DNA of 64,000 bases from Streptomyces davaonensis JCM 4913 (GCF_000349325.1 NC_020504.1:8536326-8600325); one strand, 5' to 3'; counted from the stretch's first letter, positions 45,416 to 54,566 are shown. Program-made: numbers and translations. The notes: generated by a model from the sequence alone, not told the origin.

Positions 45416-46680
45416 CAGGCGGCCAGGGTGAAGTCGTCGGGGCTCAGGGTCTTGCCGAGGTGCGGGGCCAGCAGGTGGGCGGCGAGGCGAGGTGGCACGG
45501 CGTTGCCGATCTGGGAGAACTGCTGCCCCTTGTTCCCGGCCCAGCGGTAGTCGGCGGGGAAGGTCTGCAGCAGGCCAGCCTCCTGCGCGGTGATCCGGAT
45601 GGACTCCGGCGCCGGGCGCTCCTCGTCCGTGCCGCCGGGAGCAGGTTCGGCAACCCAGACGCATTCGTTCGCACGATGACCGAAGAACAGCGTCCCGGCG
45701 GGCTGGTCGGCCCGGCGTACAGTCGCGTTCGCCTGGTTGTTGCTGCGCAGCGACCACGACCATCGAGGTACTTCGCCGGCAAGTGTCGGGGCAGGAGTGC
45801 CGGCCGGCCGGTTCTCCCTGGCTCCGTGCCGGGCAATGCCCCCGGCGCCTTCGCCTCGGGACTGCAGGACGAGGGACCTCTGGGGCTTCCAGGCCCCGCG
45901 GTCGCGGGCGTCGGTGAGCGTCTTGCGGGAGCCGGAGGGGAAGGGCTCGGGGCCGCCGCCGGGTCCTCCGCCGGCGCACACGGTCGGGACGGGCCGGTCG
46001 GTGGCGCCCCAGCCGAGGGCCTCGGCCATGGACACCCACTGCGCGCGGCCCGGCCCGAACAGCGACTCGGGCTCGGCGGCCTTGGCGTGCGTGGGCGGTG
46101 GCGGCTCGGCGGTGCGGGTGCGCGAGGCGAGAAGGATCGCCCGGCGCCGCGTCTGAGGCACTCCGTAATCCGCCGCATTGAGGATGCCGGTCCAGACCGA
46201 GTACCCCCAGCTGCGCAGGATCGCGGCGTATTGGCGCCACAGCGGCAGGACGTCGGGCACCTCCTCCATCGCGACCCATTCGGGTTGGCCGTGCTGGTTC
46301 AGAGCGTGCAGGTAGCGCATGGGCTCGGCGGCGAGCAGCGAGCGCTCGTCGCGGCAGGAGGCCAGCAGCTGTTCGCGGGTGTCGCGTCCGGTGGAGAGGT
46401 CGGCAACGGCCTGGTGGACGAGCGGCTGGTCGAGGAGGCCGAGGCGCTTGCCGGCCATCGACCACGCCTGGCAGGGCGGGCTGGCGATGAGCCCGGTGGT
46501 CTTCCCGAGGAACGGCCAGACCGGGTACATCGCCACATCGGTCCGGACCGTCAACTGGCCTTGTGCAGCACGGGTCTTGCAGGCCCACTCGTCCCATTCC
46601 AGTCCGATGTCCCGCACGCCGAGCACGGCCAATGCGTGGCTCCAGCCGCCGGGCCCCGCGAACAGGTCGAGCACGATCAC
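45415..46680 (-). CDS. C5-cytosine DNA methyltransferase
   Basis: A 421-aa protein starting at GTG 46680, overlapping the upstream stop as GTGA. The conserved motifs are in order: motif I DLFAGPGGWSH (5-15), motif IV with the catalytic cysteine IASPPC70QAWS, motif VI AMEEVPDVLP near 145 (EEV instead of the usual ENV), motif VIII QTRRRAILLA near 183, and motifs IX-X ending GNAVPPRLAAHLLAP. The target recognition region (about 220-320) contains several Pro/Gly loops. No restriction enzyme is adjacent, so it is probably a solitary methylase that protects the element or acts with the PP-loop protein before it. Confidence 0.88.
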   Translation of the reverse strand: MIVLDLFAGPGGWSHALAVLGVRDIGLEWDEWACKTRAAQGQLTVRTDVAMYPVWPFLGKTTGLIASPPCQAWSMAGKRLGLLDQPLVHQAVADLSTGRDTREQLLASCRDERSLLAAEPMRYLHALNQHGQPEWVAMEEVPDVLPLWRQYAAILRSWGYSVWTGILNAADYGVPQTRRRAILLASRTRTAEPPPPTHAKAAEPESLFGPGRAQWVSMAEALGWGATDRPVPTVCAGGGPGGGPEPFPSGSRKTLTDARDRGAWKPQRSLVLQSRGEGAGGIARHGARENRPAGTPAPTLAGEVPRWSWSLRSNNQANATVRRADQPAGTLFFGHRANECVWVAEPAPGGTDEERPAPESIRITAQEAGLLQTFPADYRWAGNKGQQFSQIGNAVPPRLAAHLLAPHLGKTLSPDDFTLAA

Positions 46681-47606
46681 GTGGCCAGCCCGAAGTCGTC
46701 TTGCGTGGCGGCGATTTCACCTCGACAGGTCCAGGGAGAGCACCCGTCGGTTACGCCCTCTTCCAGTTGCTCGGCGTCTTCTTCGGCGCCGAGTTCCTGC
46801 TGCAGCGCTGCCCATTCGGCGGCGGTGACGTGGTCGATCGGGGCTTCGCTCAGCGGGATGCGTGAGCGGTGCAGGAATGCCTCGCCGAGCAGGCGGTTGC
46901 CGGTGGCGTTGGCGCGGGCGTTTCCCTTGCGGATGGCGGCGTCGAATTCCACCACATCTGCCCACTCGGCAGGGGAGTTGTCGCGGATATTTCGCCACTG
47001 GGCGTTACCGTGAAATGGGCATCCAAGGCAGCTTGATTTCGGCGTATCGGCCAATCCGAGAGAAGATAGATAGCGGATGCAGTCTTTGCGCGACCAGCCC
47101 ATGTCGATGAGCGGGTGTCGGTTGCGCATGTACTTCACGTCCGCGTCCTTGGCGCGGTGGAATTCATCGGTGGAGATGCCCACCCACTGTTCCACGAACA
47201 CGTCTCGCGGAATGCGGGCTGGGTAGGGGTAGCCGAGGAGTTCGCGAACCTGCTTCTTGATCGGCTTTATCTTATATTCGCCTGTGCATTGCCTTCTGGT
47301 CATCCCGGCCTTACCGTCCTGATTGAGAATGTAGAGCGGCATTGAGGCGAATCTGTGATCAGGGTCGAGTGCATCGTTTCGAATGTTCCCGGACGTTACG
47401 CGCAGAATGGGTATACCTGCTGGTTTTGCCACCTCCTGCTCCAGGCGGTCGAGGTGCGAGTACACGGCGTTTGGTTCCCATCCTGTGTCCGCAAAAATGG
47501 CGTAGTCGACCTTGGGGAGAATTCCCTCGGCTGACAGGGCGAGCATGGCGCTGGATTGAATTCCGGCACCGAGCGATATGGATCGGAATACGGGGCTGGC
47601 GGAGAT
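46677..47606 (-). CDS. PAPS-reductase-like PP-loop protein (ATC start)
   Basis: The first ATG (47546) is inside the conserved PP-loop region. Upstream, still in frame, is FRSISLGAGIQSS, followed by AMLALSAEG and AIFADTGWEP, the nucleotide-binding start of this family. No ATG, GTG, TTG or CTG exists between that motif and the in-frame stop at about 47743. An ATC at 47604-47606 lies seven bases after AAGGA and gives a natural N-terminus (309 aa). Other conserved parts are TRRQCTGEYKIKPIKKQ, EQWVGISTDEFHRAKD and SSCLGCPFHGNAQW, with cysteines that may bind Fe-S or zinc. Relatives activate sulfur or adenylate substrates (PAPS reductase, DndC). Its stop overlaps the methyltransferase start. Confidence 0.75.
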   Translation of the reverse strand: MSASPVFRSISLGAGIQSSAMLALSAEGILPKVDYAIFADTGWEPNAVYSHLDRLEQEVAKPAGIPILRVTSGNIRNDALDPDHRFASMPLYILNQDGKAGMTRRQCTGEYKIKPIKKQVRELLGYPYPARIPRDVFVEQWVGISTDEFHRAKDADVKYMRNRHPLIDMGWSRKDCIRYLSSLGLADTPKSSCLGCPFHGNAQWRNIRDNSPAEWADVVEFDAAIRKGNARANATGNRLLGEAFLHRSRIPLSEAPIDHVTAAEWAALQQELGAEEDAEQLEEGVTDGCSPWTCRGEIAATQDDFGLAT

Positions 47607-47741
47607 GAGGGCGTCCTTGCGGTGGGCGGGGCGCTGTCCGTGGGCGGGTCGGTCAGCGGCGGGGAGCGAAGGTGCGGTGCGCGAGAGGCGCTGGCGGGGC
47701 CGGGGCCGTAGACGGGGCGCAGGGTGAGGCGAAGGCGGGGC

Positions 47742-47930
47742 TTACCTCGTCGAGGCCGGCACGCTGCCGTCGGGGCTGTCGATCTTGACGTGTCCGGTGG
47801 CGGCGTCATGCTGCGCGGGCCATCCGAAGAGGTGAATCAGCGGGGCGATCGCGTCGGCGAGCCGGTCACCGGCGCCGGCCATATACCGCGGGGAGACCAT
47901 GACCCGTTCGTCGGGCGCGTACGCGGTCAC
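47742..47930 (-). CDS. Truncated DUF317 protein (N-terminal fragment)
   Basis: GTG 47930 overlaps the upstream stop as GTGA. The 62 residues (VSPRYMAGAGDRLADAI, then LFGWPAQHDAATGHVKIDSP) match the first quarter of the DUF317 fold seen at 51-56 kb, where the same RYLAG-GDP motif begins the domain. The frame ends at TAA after SVPASTR, with no second half in any frame nearby. It is therefore either a truncated remnant or a short domain made on its own. Confidence 0.5.
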   Translation of the reverse strand: MTAYAPDERVMVSPRYMAGAGDRLADAIAPLIHLFGWPAQHDAATGHVKIDSPDGSVPASTR

Positions 47931-48779
47931 CGGTGGACGCCCTGCGCGACCGCGGCCTTGGGCGGGGCGGCCACTGCGGTACGCAGCGAGGCGTGGGGGC
48001 GCGGCCGGGCCAGGGCTTGCTGCCCCTGCTCGGTCACGGTGATCTTCTGGCCGATGACCAAGGGCGTGCCGGTGTCGCCGGTGACGAGGCCGCGTTTGGC
48101 CAGGGCCCGGAAGGTGGCGATGGAGACACGCGTGCCGTCGTCAGTGGCGACCCGGGTCACGCCCAGCCCTCGGGTGGTGCTCTCATACAGGCGGCCCCCG
48201 CTGTTCAGTGCGGTGAGGGCGTCGTACTGGGCCGGAGTCAGAGCGGGGCCCGTCGTCTGCTGTACGGCCGCCGGCTTGTCCTCCTGCGCGGGCCAGGTCC
48301 TCGCTGATGCCGTGGGCGAGGTAGTGGCAGCCGATGGCGCACAGGTCGAGCTGGTGGACGGCATCGTCGAGGTGGCCGTTCATCTGCGGGATGGCCTCGG
48401 CGTGACGGACGGTGCGTACTGCCTCGTTGTCGGCCGGGTAGCCGGCGAACTGCGCGCCCTCGTAGGGGTTGGCGAGCACGACGTGGGCCAGGTCGGTGCC
48501 GGCGAGCGATGACGAGGACACGACCGAGGCCAGCAGCTCCAGGCCGGCCCGGCTACCGGCGATGTTCGTGTACGTGCTGTTGTTGAGCGCGGTCAGGCGC
48601 ACCAGGGCGGTTGCGGTGAGGTCCTGCGCCTGGAGGAGCAGGGGGCTGATGTGGTGCAGCGCGTCCGTGCCGGGCGTGTAGGAGATGTCGCGTACGCGCG
48701 CCTTGATGGCTTCGAAGTCGTATGCCAACTGCCTGAGTTGGCGGACCTGTTCGTTCAGGTCGAGTGGGGGCGTGGGGAT
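47927..48779 (-). pseudogene. Winged-helix protein gene interrupted by one surplus base
   Basis: The N-terminal frame (LDLNEQVRQLRQLAYDFEAI to CHYLAHGISEDLAR) and the C-terminal frame (QEDKPAAVQQTTG, then YDALTALNSGGRLYESTTRG to ITVTEQGQQALARP) are both coding. They join if one base is removed near 48290, most simply a C of the CCC run in CTGGCCCGC. The C-terminal part is a winged helix (VSIATFRALAKRGLVT), like that of the next gene upstream. The likely start is an ATC at 48777-48779, seven bases after AGGAG; the first canonical codon is TTG 48728. Its ~280-aa relative is the neighbour at 48799, so this is a tandem duplicate. Confidence 0.5.
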
Positions 48780-48798
48780 GGGATGGCTCCTGTGTGGT

Positions 48799-49548
48799 TC
48801 AGCGGCTTCGGGCGGTGGCGGGCAGGGGGCGGGGCGTGGTTCCGGGCGCGGTGCGAAGCCCGGGAGGCGCGTCGATGACCGAGGCGAGGGCGGTGATGCC
48901 GGCCGAGGTGAGGCGCACGCGGTCCAGGGGCGGGCCGCCGACGTAGGCGGCGGGCGCCGAGCGGGCGGTTCTCTCGACCAGACCCTTGGTCTCCAGGGCG
49001 CGCAGGGTGCTCATCAGCACCTTGGGCTCGCGGGAGCGGGTGAATTCGCGGCCCAGAGAGCTGCTGGCCACGACGTGTCCGCAGGCGATCTCGGCCAGGG
49101 CCGTGCGGTGCGAGGCGGTCAGCCGGTCGCCGGGGGCCGGTGCAGTGGCCCAGCGGCGCCGACGGGTCTCGCCCGCCAGCGTCACGGCGCAGCCGACAGC
49201 GGCTTCCGGGGCCAGAGCGGTCAGCTCGCGAGCGGCCCGGACGTTGAAGTCCACCGAGGCGCTGGCAAGGAAGACGAGCTGCCTCAGCCGCATGACCGTC
49301 TCGGTCAACTCGACGCTCTCATAGAGACGTTCGCCGTGGATCGCCTTGACGGCGGACTGGGTGTCGGTGGCCAGACGCTGCGCGGAGGAGGCGTGGGCAT
49401 CCGGTGCCGGAGGGTCGGGTGCCACAAGGAGGAGGTCGAGCGCGTCGTTGTGCTGGGTGTACTGGTCGGCCAGGTGGAGGAGCCGTTCGACGGGCGTGAG
49501 CGGTGGCGGCACGTCGAAGAGCAGGGATTCGGCGGGCGGCTCGGTCAT
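48799..49548 (-). CDS. Helical/winged-helix protein of the conjugation block
   Basis: A 249-aa protein from ATG 49548. The N-terminal ~130 residues are helical (VERLLHLADQYTQHNDALDLLL, with the C-terminal end ELTALAPEAAVGCAVTL). The C-terminal part has a winged-helix pattern: LTASHRTALAEIACGHV, MSTLRALETKGLVERTA and RLTSAGITALAS. The tail is basic and Pro-rich. It is a paralogue of the frameshifted gene immediately downstream and follows the coupling-protein gene by 80 bases. It is probably a DNA-binding accessory or regulator of the transfer genes; that role is inferred. Confidence 0.6.
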   Translation of the reverse strand: MTEPPAESLLFDVPPPLTPVERLLHLADQYTQHNDALDLLLVAPDPPAPDAHASSAQRLATDTQSAVKAIHGERLYESVELTETVMRLRQLVFLASASVDFNVRAARELTALAPEAAVGCAVTLAGETRRRRWATAPAPGDRLTASHRTALAEIACGHVVASSSLGREFTRSREPKVLMSTLRALETKGLVERTARSAPAAYVGGPPLDRVRLTSAGITALASVIDAPPGLRTAPGTTPRPLPATARSR

Positions 49549-49628
49549 GAGCGCCGCCGCGCGATTGGGCAGGAGCGGATGGGACTTGCCTCCCGTCGGG
49601 TGGGGTAGGGCTGTCGGCCTCGGGGTGC

Positions 49629-51512
49629 TTAGGCGGCAGGGCCGAAGTCGCTCTGCTTCGGGGCGGCCTTGGCGATGGCGCGAGCGGTGATGCCCTTGGA
49701 GGCGCGGGCGGAGGCGGCGGAGAGCGCTTCGGCGCCGGGCTCGAGATACCAGGGGCGCAGGTCGAGCATGGCCGCGCGCATGCCGGTGGCGAACGCGAGC
49801 GCGGTGCCCTTGGGCAGGGCGCGAATGGCGTCGGCGGCCAGGATGCGTTCCTGTCGCATGGACACGGAGGTGGACTTGCCGGACTCCGAGGTCGAGGTGG
49901 AGGTCGTCTCGACGTCGTGGTCGCCGATCAGGCGGGACAGCTTGTCGGCGAAGTCCGGGTCATCGATACCCGAGCCGATGACCTTGATGGTGGACGCGGA
50001 CCACAAGGCGTCCATGCCCGCATCGCCCCACACTTTCTGGCCCTGCCGGTAGGACTGCAGGATGGTGATCGGGATGATGCCGCGCGATCCCAGGTGGCTG
50101 TACAGGTCAGGAAGGTCGCTGATCTTGCAGACGTTCGCGGCCTCGTCGAGGATCGCGAGCATCGGCGGGTCCAGGCGTCCGCCAGCACGCTCGGCCTGGG
50201 CGGTCGCGGCTCGCATCACACTGTCCGCACACGCGGCGATGAGGGCGGAGGCGCCTCCGCCGCCGTCCTTCGACAACAGGTAGAGCGTGTCCGTCGAGGT
50301 GACGAACGTCCTCGGCGTGAACTCCGGCACGTCCTTCTGGGGGGTCACCCAGGCGGCGATCTCCGAGTTCAGCAGGGCGGCGGCGTACTGGCGGGCCGTC
50401 TCGTAGATCCCGTCCCTTGTCTCGGGTGGGCCTTCCACCGTGCCCTTGAGCTGGGCGGCGACCGCGGCGAACTTGTGGTCGCGCAGGATGTCGAGCGGGG
50501 TGCGGTCGGCGGGGAAAGCTAGCCAGGCCATGACGTCGGTGATCGGCCGCTCGTCGAGCGCGGCGGCCAGGAAGAGCTGGCTCAGGATGTTGCTGCCGGC
50601 CTTGGACCAGAAGTCGCCCTGCTGGGACGCGTCCACGCTCGCGGCGAGGAAGTGCCCGGCCAACCTTCCCGCGCCGTCGAGGGTCTTGGCGTCGGCCAAG
50701 GGGTTCCACCACATGGCCCGTTCTGCGTGAGCGATCTGCTGCGGGTCCATCGACCAGGTCCGGCCGACGGCTGCCCGCGCATCAAGGGTTGCGGTGTAGG
50801 CATCCCCGGCGGCCTTGTTGGAGGTGAGCAGGACCGGGCCGGGCGCGTTGAGGATCGACGGGATCGCCAAGCTGGTCGTCTTACCGGACCGCGGCGCCAT
50901 GATCGCGACGGCGACGTCCTCGTACCCCATGCGCACCTCATGCCGCGTGCCCTGGAGATTGCCGAGGAGGATGCCGGTGTCGGCGGCGGCGATGTGCTTG
51001 ACGTCTTTCAGACTCGGGCGCAGCGAGCGCGCCTTGTCGGTGATGGCCTTGGCCATCAGCGGCTCGATGTCCTTCTGCTTGGCCATACCGGCGACGCGCT
51101 TCTTGCGTCCGCTGCCGCCACCTCGGTGCCGCTTGTAGAGCACCGCGGCGGTGATGCCGAGCGCGACGAGTACGGCGCCGGGCAGGATGCGTGTGCCGAC
51201 CAGGAGGGACGGTCCGCTCAGGTCCGGCCACAGCTGGTCTGGGTGCAGGAGGGCCTGAACCGGCTGGTAGGGGGCGGCGTGGGAGACGCTGGCCCAGGCG
51301 GTGAGATTGCCGCCGAGCCAGGCAAGGTTGGACAGGGGCACGGCGACGGCGATGGCGCCGAGGAGGACCTTGAAGGCTATGTCGTAGCCGTCGGTGGACG
51401 TGGAGTTGGGCTGGGGCAAGGGCTGTTCCAGGTATGAGGGAGGAAGGGGGCCGGTCGCGACGGACTGGTCAGCGCGTGCGGCCTCGCGCCGGTCCGGGCG
51501 GAGCGGGGGCAA
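49629..51512 (-). CDS. TraG/TraD/VirD4-type conjugative coupling ATPase
   Basis: A 627-aa protein whose TTG start (51512) lies inside the upstream DUF317 gene. Two membrane segments near the N-terminus (about 46-66 and 102-126) are followed by a basic linker. The RecA-like motor has Walker A APRSGK211TTS and Walker B MLAILDEAANVCKISD near 440, then LGSRGIIPITILQSYRQGQ, the typical coupling-protein glutamine motif. The C-terminus contains a Ser/Thr-rich loop (TTSTSTSESGKSTSVSM). Such proteins bring the relaxase-DNA complex to a type IV secretion channel. It is the strongest sign that this block belongs to a conjugative element, but no VirB4 or other channel gene is in the window. Confidence 0.85.
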   Translation of the reverse strand: MPPLRPDRREAARADQSVATGPLPPSYLEQPLPQPNSTSTDGYDIAFKVLLGAIAVAVPLSNLAWLGGNLTAWASVSHAAPYQPVQALLHPDQLWPDLSGPSLLVGTRILPGAVLVALGITAAVLYKRHRGGGSGRKKRVAGMAKQKDIEPLMAKAITDKARSLRPSLKDVKHIAAADTGILLGNLQGTRHEVRMGYEDVAVAIMAPRSGKTTSLAIPSILNAPGPVLLTSNKAAGDAYTATLDARAAVGRTWSMDPQQIAHAERAMWWNPLADAKTLDGAGRLAGHFLAASVDASQQGDFWSKAGSNILSQLFLAAALDERPITDVMAWLAFPADRTPLDILRDHKFAAVAAQLKGTVEGPPETRDGIYETARQYAAALLNSEIAAWVTPQKDVPEFTPRTFVTSTDTLYLLSKDGGGGASALIAACADSVMRAATAQAERAGGRLDPPMLAILDEAANVCKISDLPDLYSHLGSRGIIPITILQSYRQGQKVWGDAGMDALWSASTIKVIGSGIDDPDFADKLSRLIGDHDVETTSTSTSESGKSTSVSMRQERILAADAIRALPKGTALAFATGMRAAMLDLRPWYLEPGAEALSAASARASKGITARAIAKAAPKQSDFGPAA

Positions 51513-52239
51513 TGCCGGTCGCGCGATGGTGCCGCTCGGCGAGGGCGCTGATGCGTCGTTCCAGAGCGAAGGCGACGTCGGTCGAGGGGATGTGCCGGGT
51601 GTGCACGGTCATGCGGTCGCGGGCCCAGCCCGGGATGCGGCGAGGGTCGCGCATGATGGGAGCGGGGTCGGCGAGCGCATGCGTCACGGCGGTGATCAGG
51701 TGCAGTGGCGTGGTGCCGGTGAACACGGCTCGCCAGATCGTCGGGTCTCGGATGACGGCCGTCTCGATGTGCCACAGGTCGCTGCCGGGAGTTCCGAGCT
51801 GCTCGACGCGCGTGATGCCGTCCGGGGATGCGAGCCCGCCGAAGTGCCGGGGCGTTTCCCATCCGGCGTCCTGCAATGCGGAAAAGGGGTCGGACGAACC
51901 TGTGGGCGGCCCGTCCGGGTCGGTCAGTGCGTCGGTGAAGGCGGCGATGATCTCGACAGGGGTGCGGCTCTGGAAGGTGACCGCCCAGGCGGGGTGATCC
52001 GCCGTACGCGCCTTCCGGATGGTCCACCAGTCCGGATCATCCGGATCGCCGGGAGCCAGACGCAGTTGCGTGAGCTGGTCCGGGCTGGTGAGCAGGACGC
52101 GCGGTATCAACGGGTCATGCCCGTAGCTCCAGCCGGAGACCCGGTGCAGCGGCTGCGTGATCCAGCCGGGATCGCCGGTCCCTGCGAGGTAGCGCGGGGC
52201 GATGAACGCCTGCTCGACGGTGTCGCTCACGCCCGTCAC
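51469..52239 (-). CDS. DUF317 protein
   Basis: A 256-aa protein starting at GTG 52239, overlapping the upstream stop as GTGA; the longer open frame to 52899 is a shadow. It starts APRYLAGTGDPGWITQPL, then has two DUF317 repeats: AWAVTFQSRTPVEIIAAFTD near 100 and IWRAVFTGTTPLHLITAVTH near 190, each followed by an ALxDP helix end. The basic C-terminal tail is disordered. The tail overlaps the TraG-type gene start. Function unknown; a structural or DNA-binding role in conjugation is possible. Confidence 0.75.
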   Translation of the reverse strand: MTGVSDTVEQAFIAPRYLAGTGDPGWITQPLHRVSGWSYGHDPLIPRVLLTSPDQLTQLRLAPGDPDDPDWWTIRKARTADHPAWAVTFQSRTPVEIIAAFTDALTDPDGPPTGSSDPFSALQDAGWETPRHFGGLASPDGITRVEQLGTPGSDLWHIETAVIRDPTIWRAVFTGTTPLHLITAVTHALADPAPIMRDPRRIPGWARDRMTVHTRHIPSTDVAFALERRISALAERHHRATGIAPAPPGPARGRTR

Positions 52240-52901
52240 CGCCGGACCCTGGACGGTATGGCGCCAGCCGTGTGCACGGGCGCCGTCGGGGGCAGGGTCA
52301 GCGCGGGTGCGGTCGACTGGCGCTGCGCCAGCGCGGCGACGGCGAAGAGCGCCTGGCCGTGGATGGCCCACTGATCGAGGTAGGACCAGGCTTCCGCGTA
52401 GCTCTCGGCGAGCGGTTCCTCGTACGCCTTCGTACCGGGCCGTGCGCTCTCGGGGAGCGCGGCGCGTACCGCCCGCCAGTCGTCGTGGACCGCATAGAGG
52501 CGCTGCGTGGCATCCCGCAGTTCTCGGACCTGCCAGGCGTAGCGCCGGGTCCGGTCGGTGGGCGACAGCTGGGCGAGCTGTCGTTCGGCGACGTGCACGA
52601 GTTCGTCGGCGTGGTAGTACACGCGGCCGAACGCAGACAGGGTGTCGGCGTCGCGTTTCTGCTGCCGCAGGCCGTACGCGTCCTCGTCGTAGGGCTGGAA
52701 CGTCTCGGGGTCGGAGTGCCGGTCGGAATAGAGGTCCCAGGCGGCGAGGATCTGCCGGCTGTGCCGCAGATAGAGGGCGAGCTGACTCAGATAGAGCCGG
52801 TGCGCCGGGCCCGCGGGTTCGAGTGAGATGGTCAAGGAGGCTCTGGGGGCAGGTAGGTGTGATGAGGGCGGTGTGTGGAGCGGCCGGGCCCCGCTCCACA
52901 C
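52236..52901 (-). CDS. Helical protein paired with a DUF317 gene
   Basis: A frame of 221 aa from GTG 52901, two bases after the upstream stop; the first ~20 residues are weak and a TTG at 52835 (199 aa) is an alternative. The body is strongly helical and rich in Tyr, Arg and Gln (YLSQLALYLRHSRQILAAW, VYYHADELVHVAERQLAQL, YAWQVRELRDATQRLYAV). This resembles the four-helix proteins encoded before other DUF317 genes. No domain is recognised. It couples to the following DUF317 gene through GTGA, repeating the helical-protein/DUF317 cassette. Confidence 0.6.
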   Translation of the reverse strand: MWSGARPLHTPPSSHLPAPRASLTISLEPAGPAHRLYLSQLALYLRHSRQILAAWDLYSDRHSDPETFQPYDEDAYGLRQQKRDADTLSAFGRVYYHADELVHVAERQLAQLSPTDRTRRYAWQVRELRDATQRLYAVHDDWRAVRAALPESARPGTKAYEEPLAESYAEAWSYLDQWAIHGQALFAVAALAQRQSTAPALTLPPTAPVHTAGAIPSRVRR

Positions 52902-52903
52902 GG

Positions 52904-53722
52904 TCAGCGGCTCCGGGCCGCGGATCTGCTCGCCTCGGCGTCGGGCGCCGAGGCAGGCCGGGCGGTGGGCGCGGCGCTGCGGCGTGCCTTGCGCGCGGCG
53001 GCCCGGCTGGCCTTCAGCCGTGCTTCGTGGGCGGCGGCAAGCTGTTCGCCCTGGGCGCCGCGTTCCACCTGCGTGACCAGGTGGGAGTGCGGGACGTCGT
53101 AGCGGCCACGGGAGACCGGCGTGGGGTCGGAGAGGGCGGCGGCGAAGCCGGCGAGCAGGTGGCGCGGGGTGCGGTCATCGAAGTACCCGTGCCACAGCCG
53201 GTGGTGGCCGCCGAGCCCGGTGGGCAGCGCGACTTCGGCCTTCCAGCTGAAGTAGTCGCTGGTCAGCGTCGCCGATCGCTCCATGGTGGTGATGCCGTCC
53301 GGATGGCGAGCGTGCTCGTTGCCCCGGTCGTCGCGCTCGTAGGTCCAGCCCGCTGCTTGTAGCGTCGGCCAGATATCCGGCTCGGCCTCGGGCGGGAAGT
53401 GCAGGAGCGCGTCGGTGAATCCGGCGATGATCTCGGCGGGCGTGTTGCCGCCGAAGGACGCATGCCACTGCTGTGCCGAGATCCGCCACCAGGAGCCGTA
53501 CGCGTCCGGGGTGGGCTCCAGGACGAGCGTGTGCCGGTAGTCGGGGCTGGCCAGGACGACGTGGGGGAAGTCGGGGTCGCCGAAGTTCCTCCACCCGCCG
53601 GCCCGCAGCGCCTGGGTGACGTGGCGCGGATCGCCGGCCCCGGCGAGGTGGCGGGGCGTGGTGTCGCACCAGATCCGCGACCAGGGATCGTCGGCTGCGC
53701 TGGCGATATAGGGACGTGTCAC
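52904..53722 (-). CDS. DUF317 protein
   Basis: A 272-aa protein from GTG 53722 (GTGA overlap). It opens VTRPYIASAADDP, then TTPRHLAGAGDPRHVTQAL. The two repeats are QWHASFGGNTPAEIIAGFTD near 100 and LWHGYFDDRTPRHLLAGFAA near 190, with HPDGITTMERSA between. The C-terminal 60 residues are Ala/Arg/Lys-rich (KASRAAARKARRSAA) and could bind DNA. It is one of four close DUF317 paralogues in this 5-kb stretch. Confidence 0.75.
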   Translation of the reverse strand: MTRPYIASAADDPWSRIWCDTTPRHLAGAGDPRHVTQALRAGGWRNFGDPDFPHVVLASPDYRHTLVLEPTPDAYGSWWRISAQQWHASFGGNTPAEIIAGFTDALLHFPPEAEPDIWPTLQAAGWTYERDDRGNEHARHPDGITTMERSATLTSDYFSWKAEVALPTGLGGHHRLWHGYFDDRTPRHLLAGFAAALSDPTPVSRGRYDVPHSHLVTQVERGAQGEQLAAAHEARLKASRAAARKARRSAAPTARPASAPDAEASRSAARSR

Positions 53723-54066
53723 GACGCTGGCGGGCTGGCGGGCCCAAACGCGTAACCGTTCAGGCGCTGTACGTCCCAGTGCAGGACGTGCAGGTCGGTG
53801 GCCTCCTGGGCGGCTTCCCGGAACCCGGTGACGATCAGATGGATCTCGCCGCTGCCTGTCTTCGCCTCCTGGGCGATGAGGCGTGCGGTGGTGCGCAGGA
53901 TGTCGCCGAGCAGGATGGGCACGCCGGTGTCCTCGTCGAGGAGGACGGCGAGCAGCGGCAGCACGTCGACTACGGACGGATTGGCGTTCAGGTAGTTCTG
54001 GACCTGGGCCAGGGTGGCGGTCGCCTGCGCGACGTCGCCGACGCTGGGGGCGGAGGGGGTTGGCAT
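53719..54066 (-). CDS. Small helical protein coupled to DUF317
   Basis: A 115-aa protein from ATG 54066 with AAGGAG five bases upstream. It has a helical body (VAQATATLAQVQNYLN, VVDVLPLLAVLLDEDTG, ILLGDILRTTARLIAQEA) ending in a Pro/Ala tail. The VLLDEDTG-ILLGDI segment is also found, in variant form, in the 129-aa protein at 56.2-56.6 kb (VLDYDTGLLGEV), so these are paralogues. Its stop overlaps the DUF317 start as GTGA. Confidence 0.65.
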   Translation of the reverse strand: MPTPSAPSVGDVAQATATLAQVQNYLNANPSVVDVLPLLAVLLDEDTGVPILLGDILRTTARLIAQEAKTGSGEIHLIVTGFREAAQEATDLHVLHWDVQRLNGYAFGPASPPAS

Positions 54067-54099
54067 CAATCTCCTTGGATGGAAGTGACGGGGCCGCGC

Positions 54100-54468
54100 T
54101 CACCATGGCCGGGCTGGGCGCTGTCCCCTGGGTATGCGTGTGACGTTCGGGGAGAAGGTGCGGAACTGCTCGTCGAGTCCGTTGAGGCGATCTCTGAGGT
54201 TGGTCAGCTCGCTGTATGCGTCGCAGCTGAGGTCCTGCAGTTCGTTGACGTAGGAGTCTTGGAGAGCGAAGTCGGCACAGGTGGTTGCGATCACGTCGAA
54301 TATCTGGGCGATGAGGTGGAGTGCACCGTGACTCCGGTCGACGATCGGAGCGAGGATGTTGGCGAGATCCTCGGGGCGTTCGGATCTGTCGATTTGCTGG
54401 CTAAGGCGCAGGAGCTCGACGGTGAGGGCCTCAACGCCACCGGGCGAGAGGTCTTGGGACTGCGTCAA
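54100..54468 (-). CDS. Small helical protein of the DUF317 cassettes
   Basis: A 122-aa protein from TTG 54468. It is helical (VEALTVELLRLSQQID, DLANILAPIVDRSHGALHLI, NELQDLSCDAYSELTNLRD) and distantly like the 115- and 129-aa neighbours, with the LANILAPIVD segment in the place of LLAVLLDEDTG. The ribosome-binding site is weak. No domain recognised. Together with the next gene it may form another helical-protein/DUF317 unit in rearranged order. Confidence 0.55.
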   Translation of the reverse strand: MTQSQDLSPGGVEALTVELLRLSQQIDRSERPEDLANILAPIVDRSHGALHLIAQIFDVIATTCADFALQDSYVNELQDLSCDAYSELTNLRDRLNGLDEQFRTFSPNVTRIPRGQRPARPW

Positions 54469-54566
54469 GGTGATGCACTTTCGATTGGGCGGCGGGCTGA
54501 CGTGAGACGGTCAGCGGCGGACGCGCGCTCCGGCTTGGCGTACGGACGGGGCGTACGGGCGCCGGG

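Noticed and set aside
44300..46720. 806-codon frame covering both the DnaB-like gene and the methylase
   Set aside because: Only the part after ATG 45415 is real; upstream it is an Arg/Ala shadow of the methylase in another frame.
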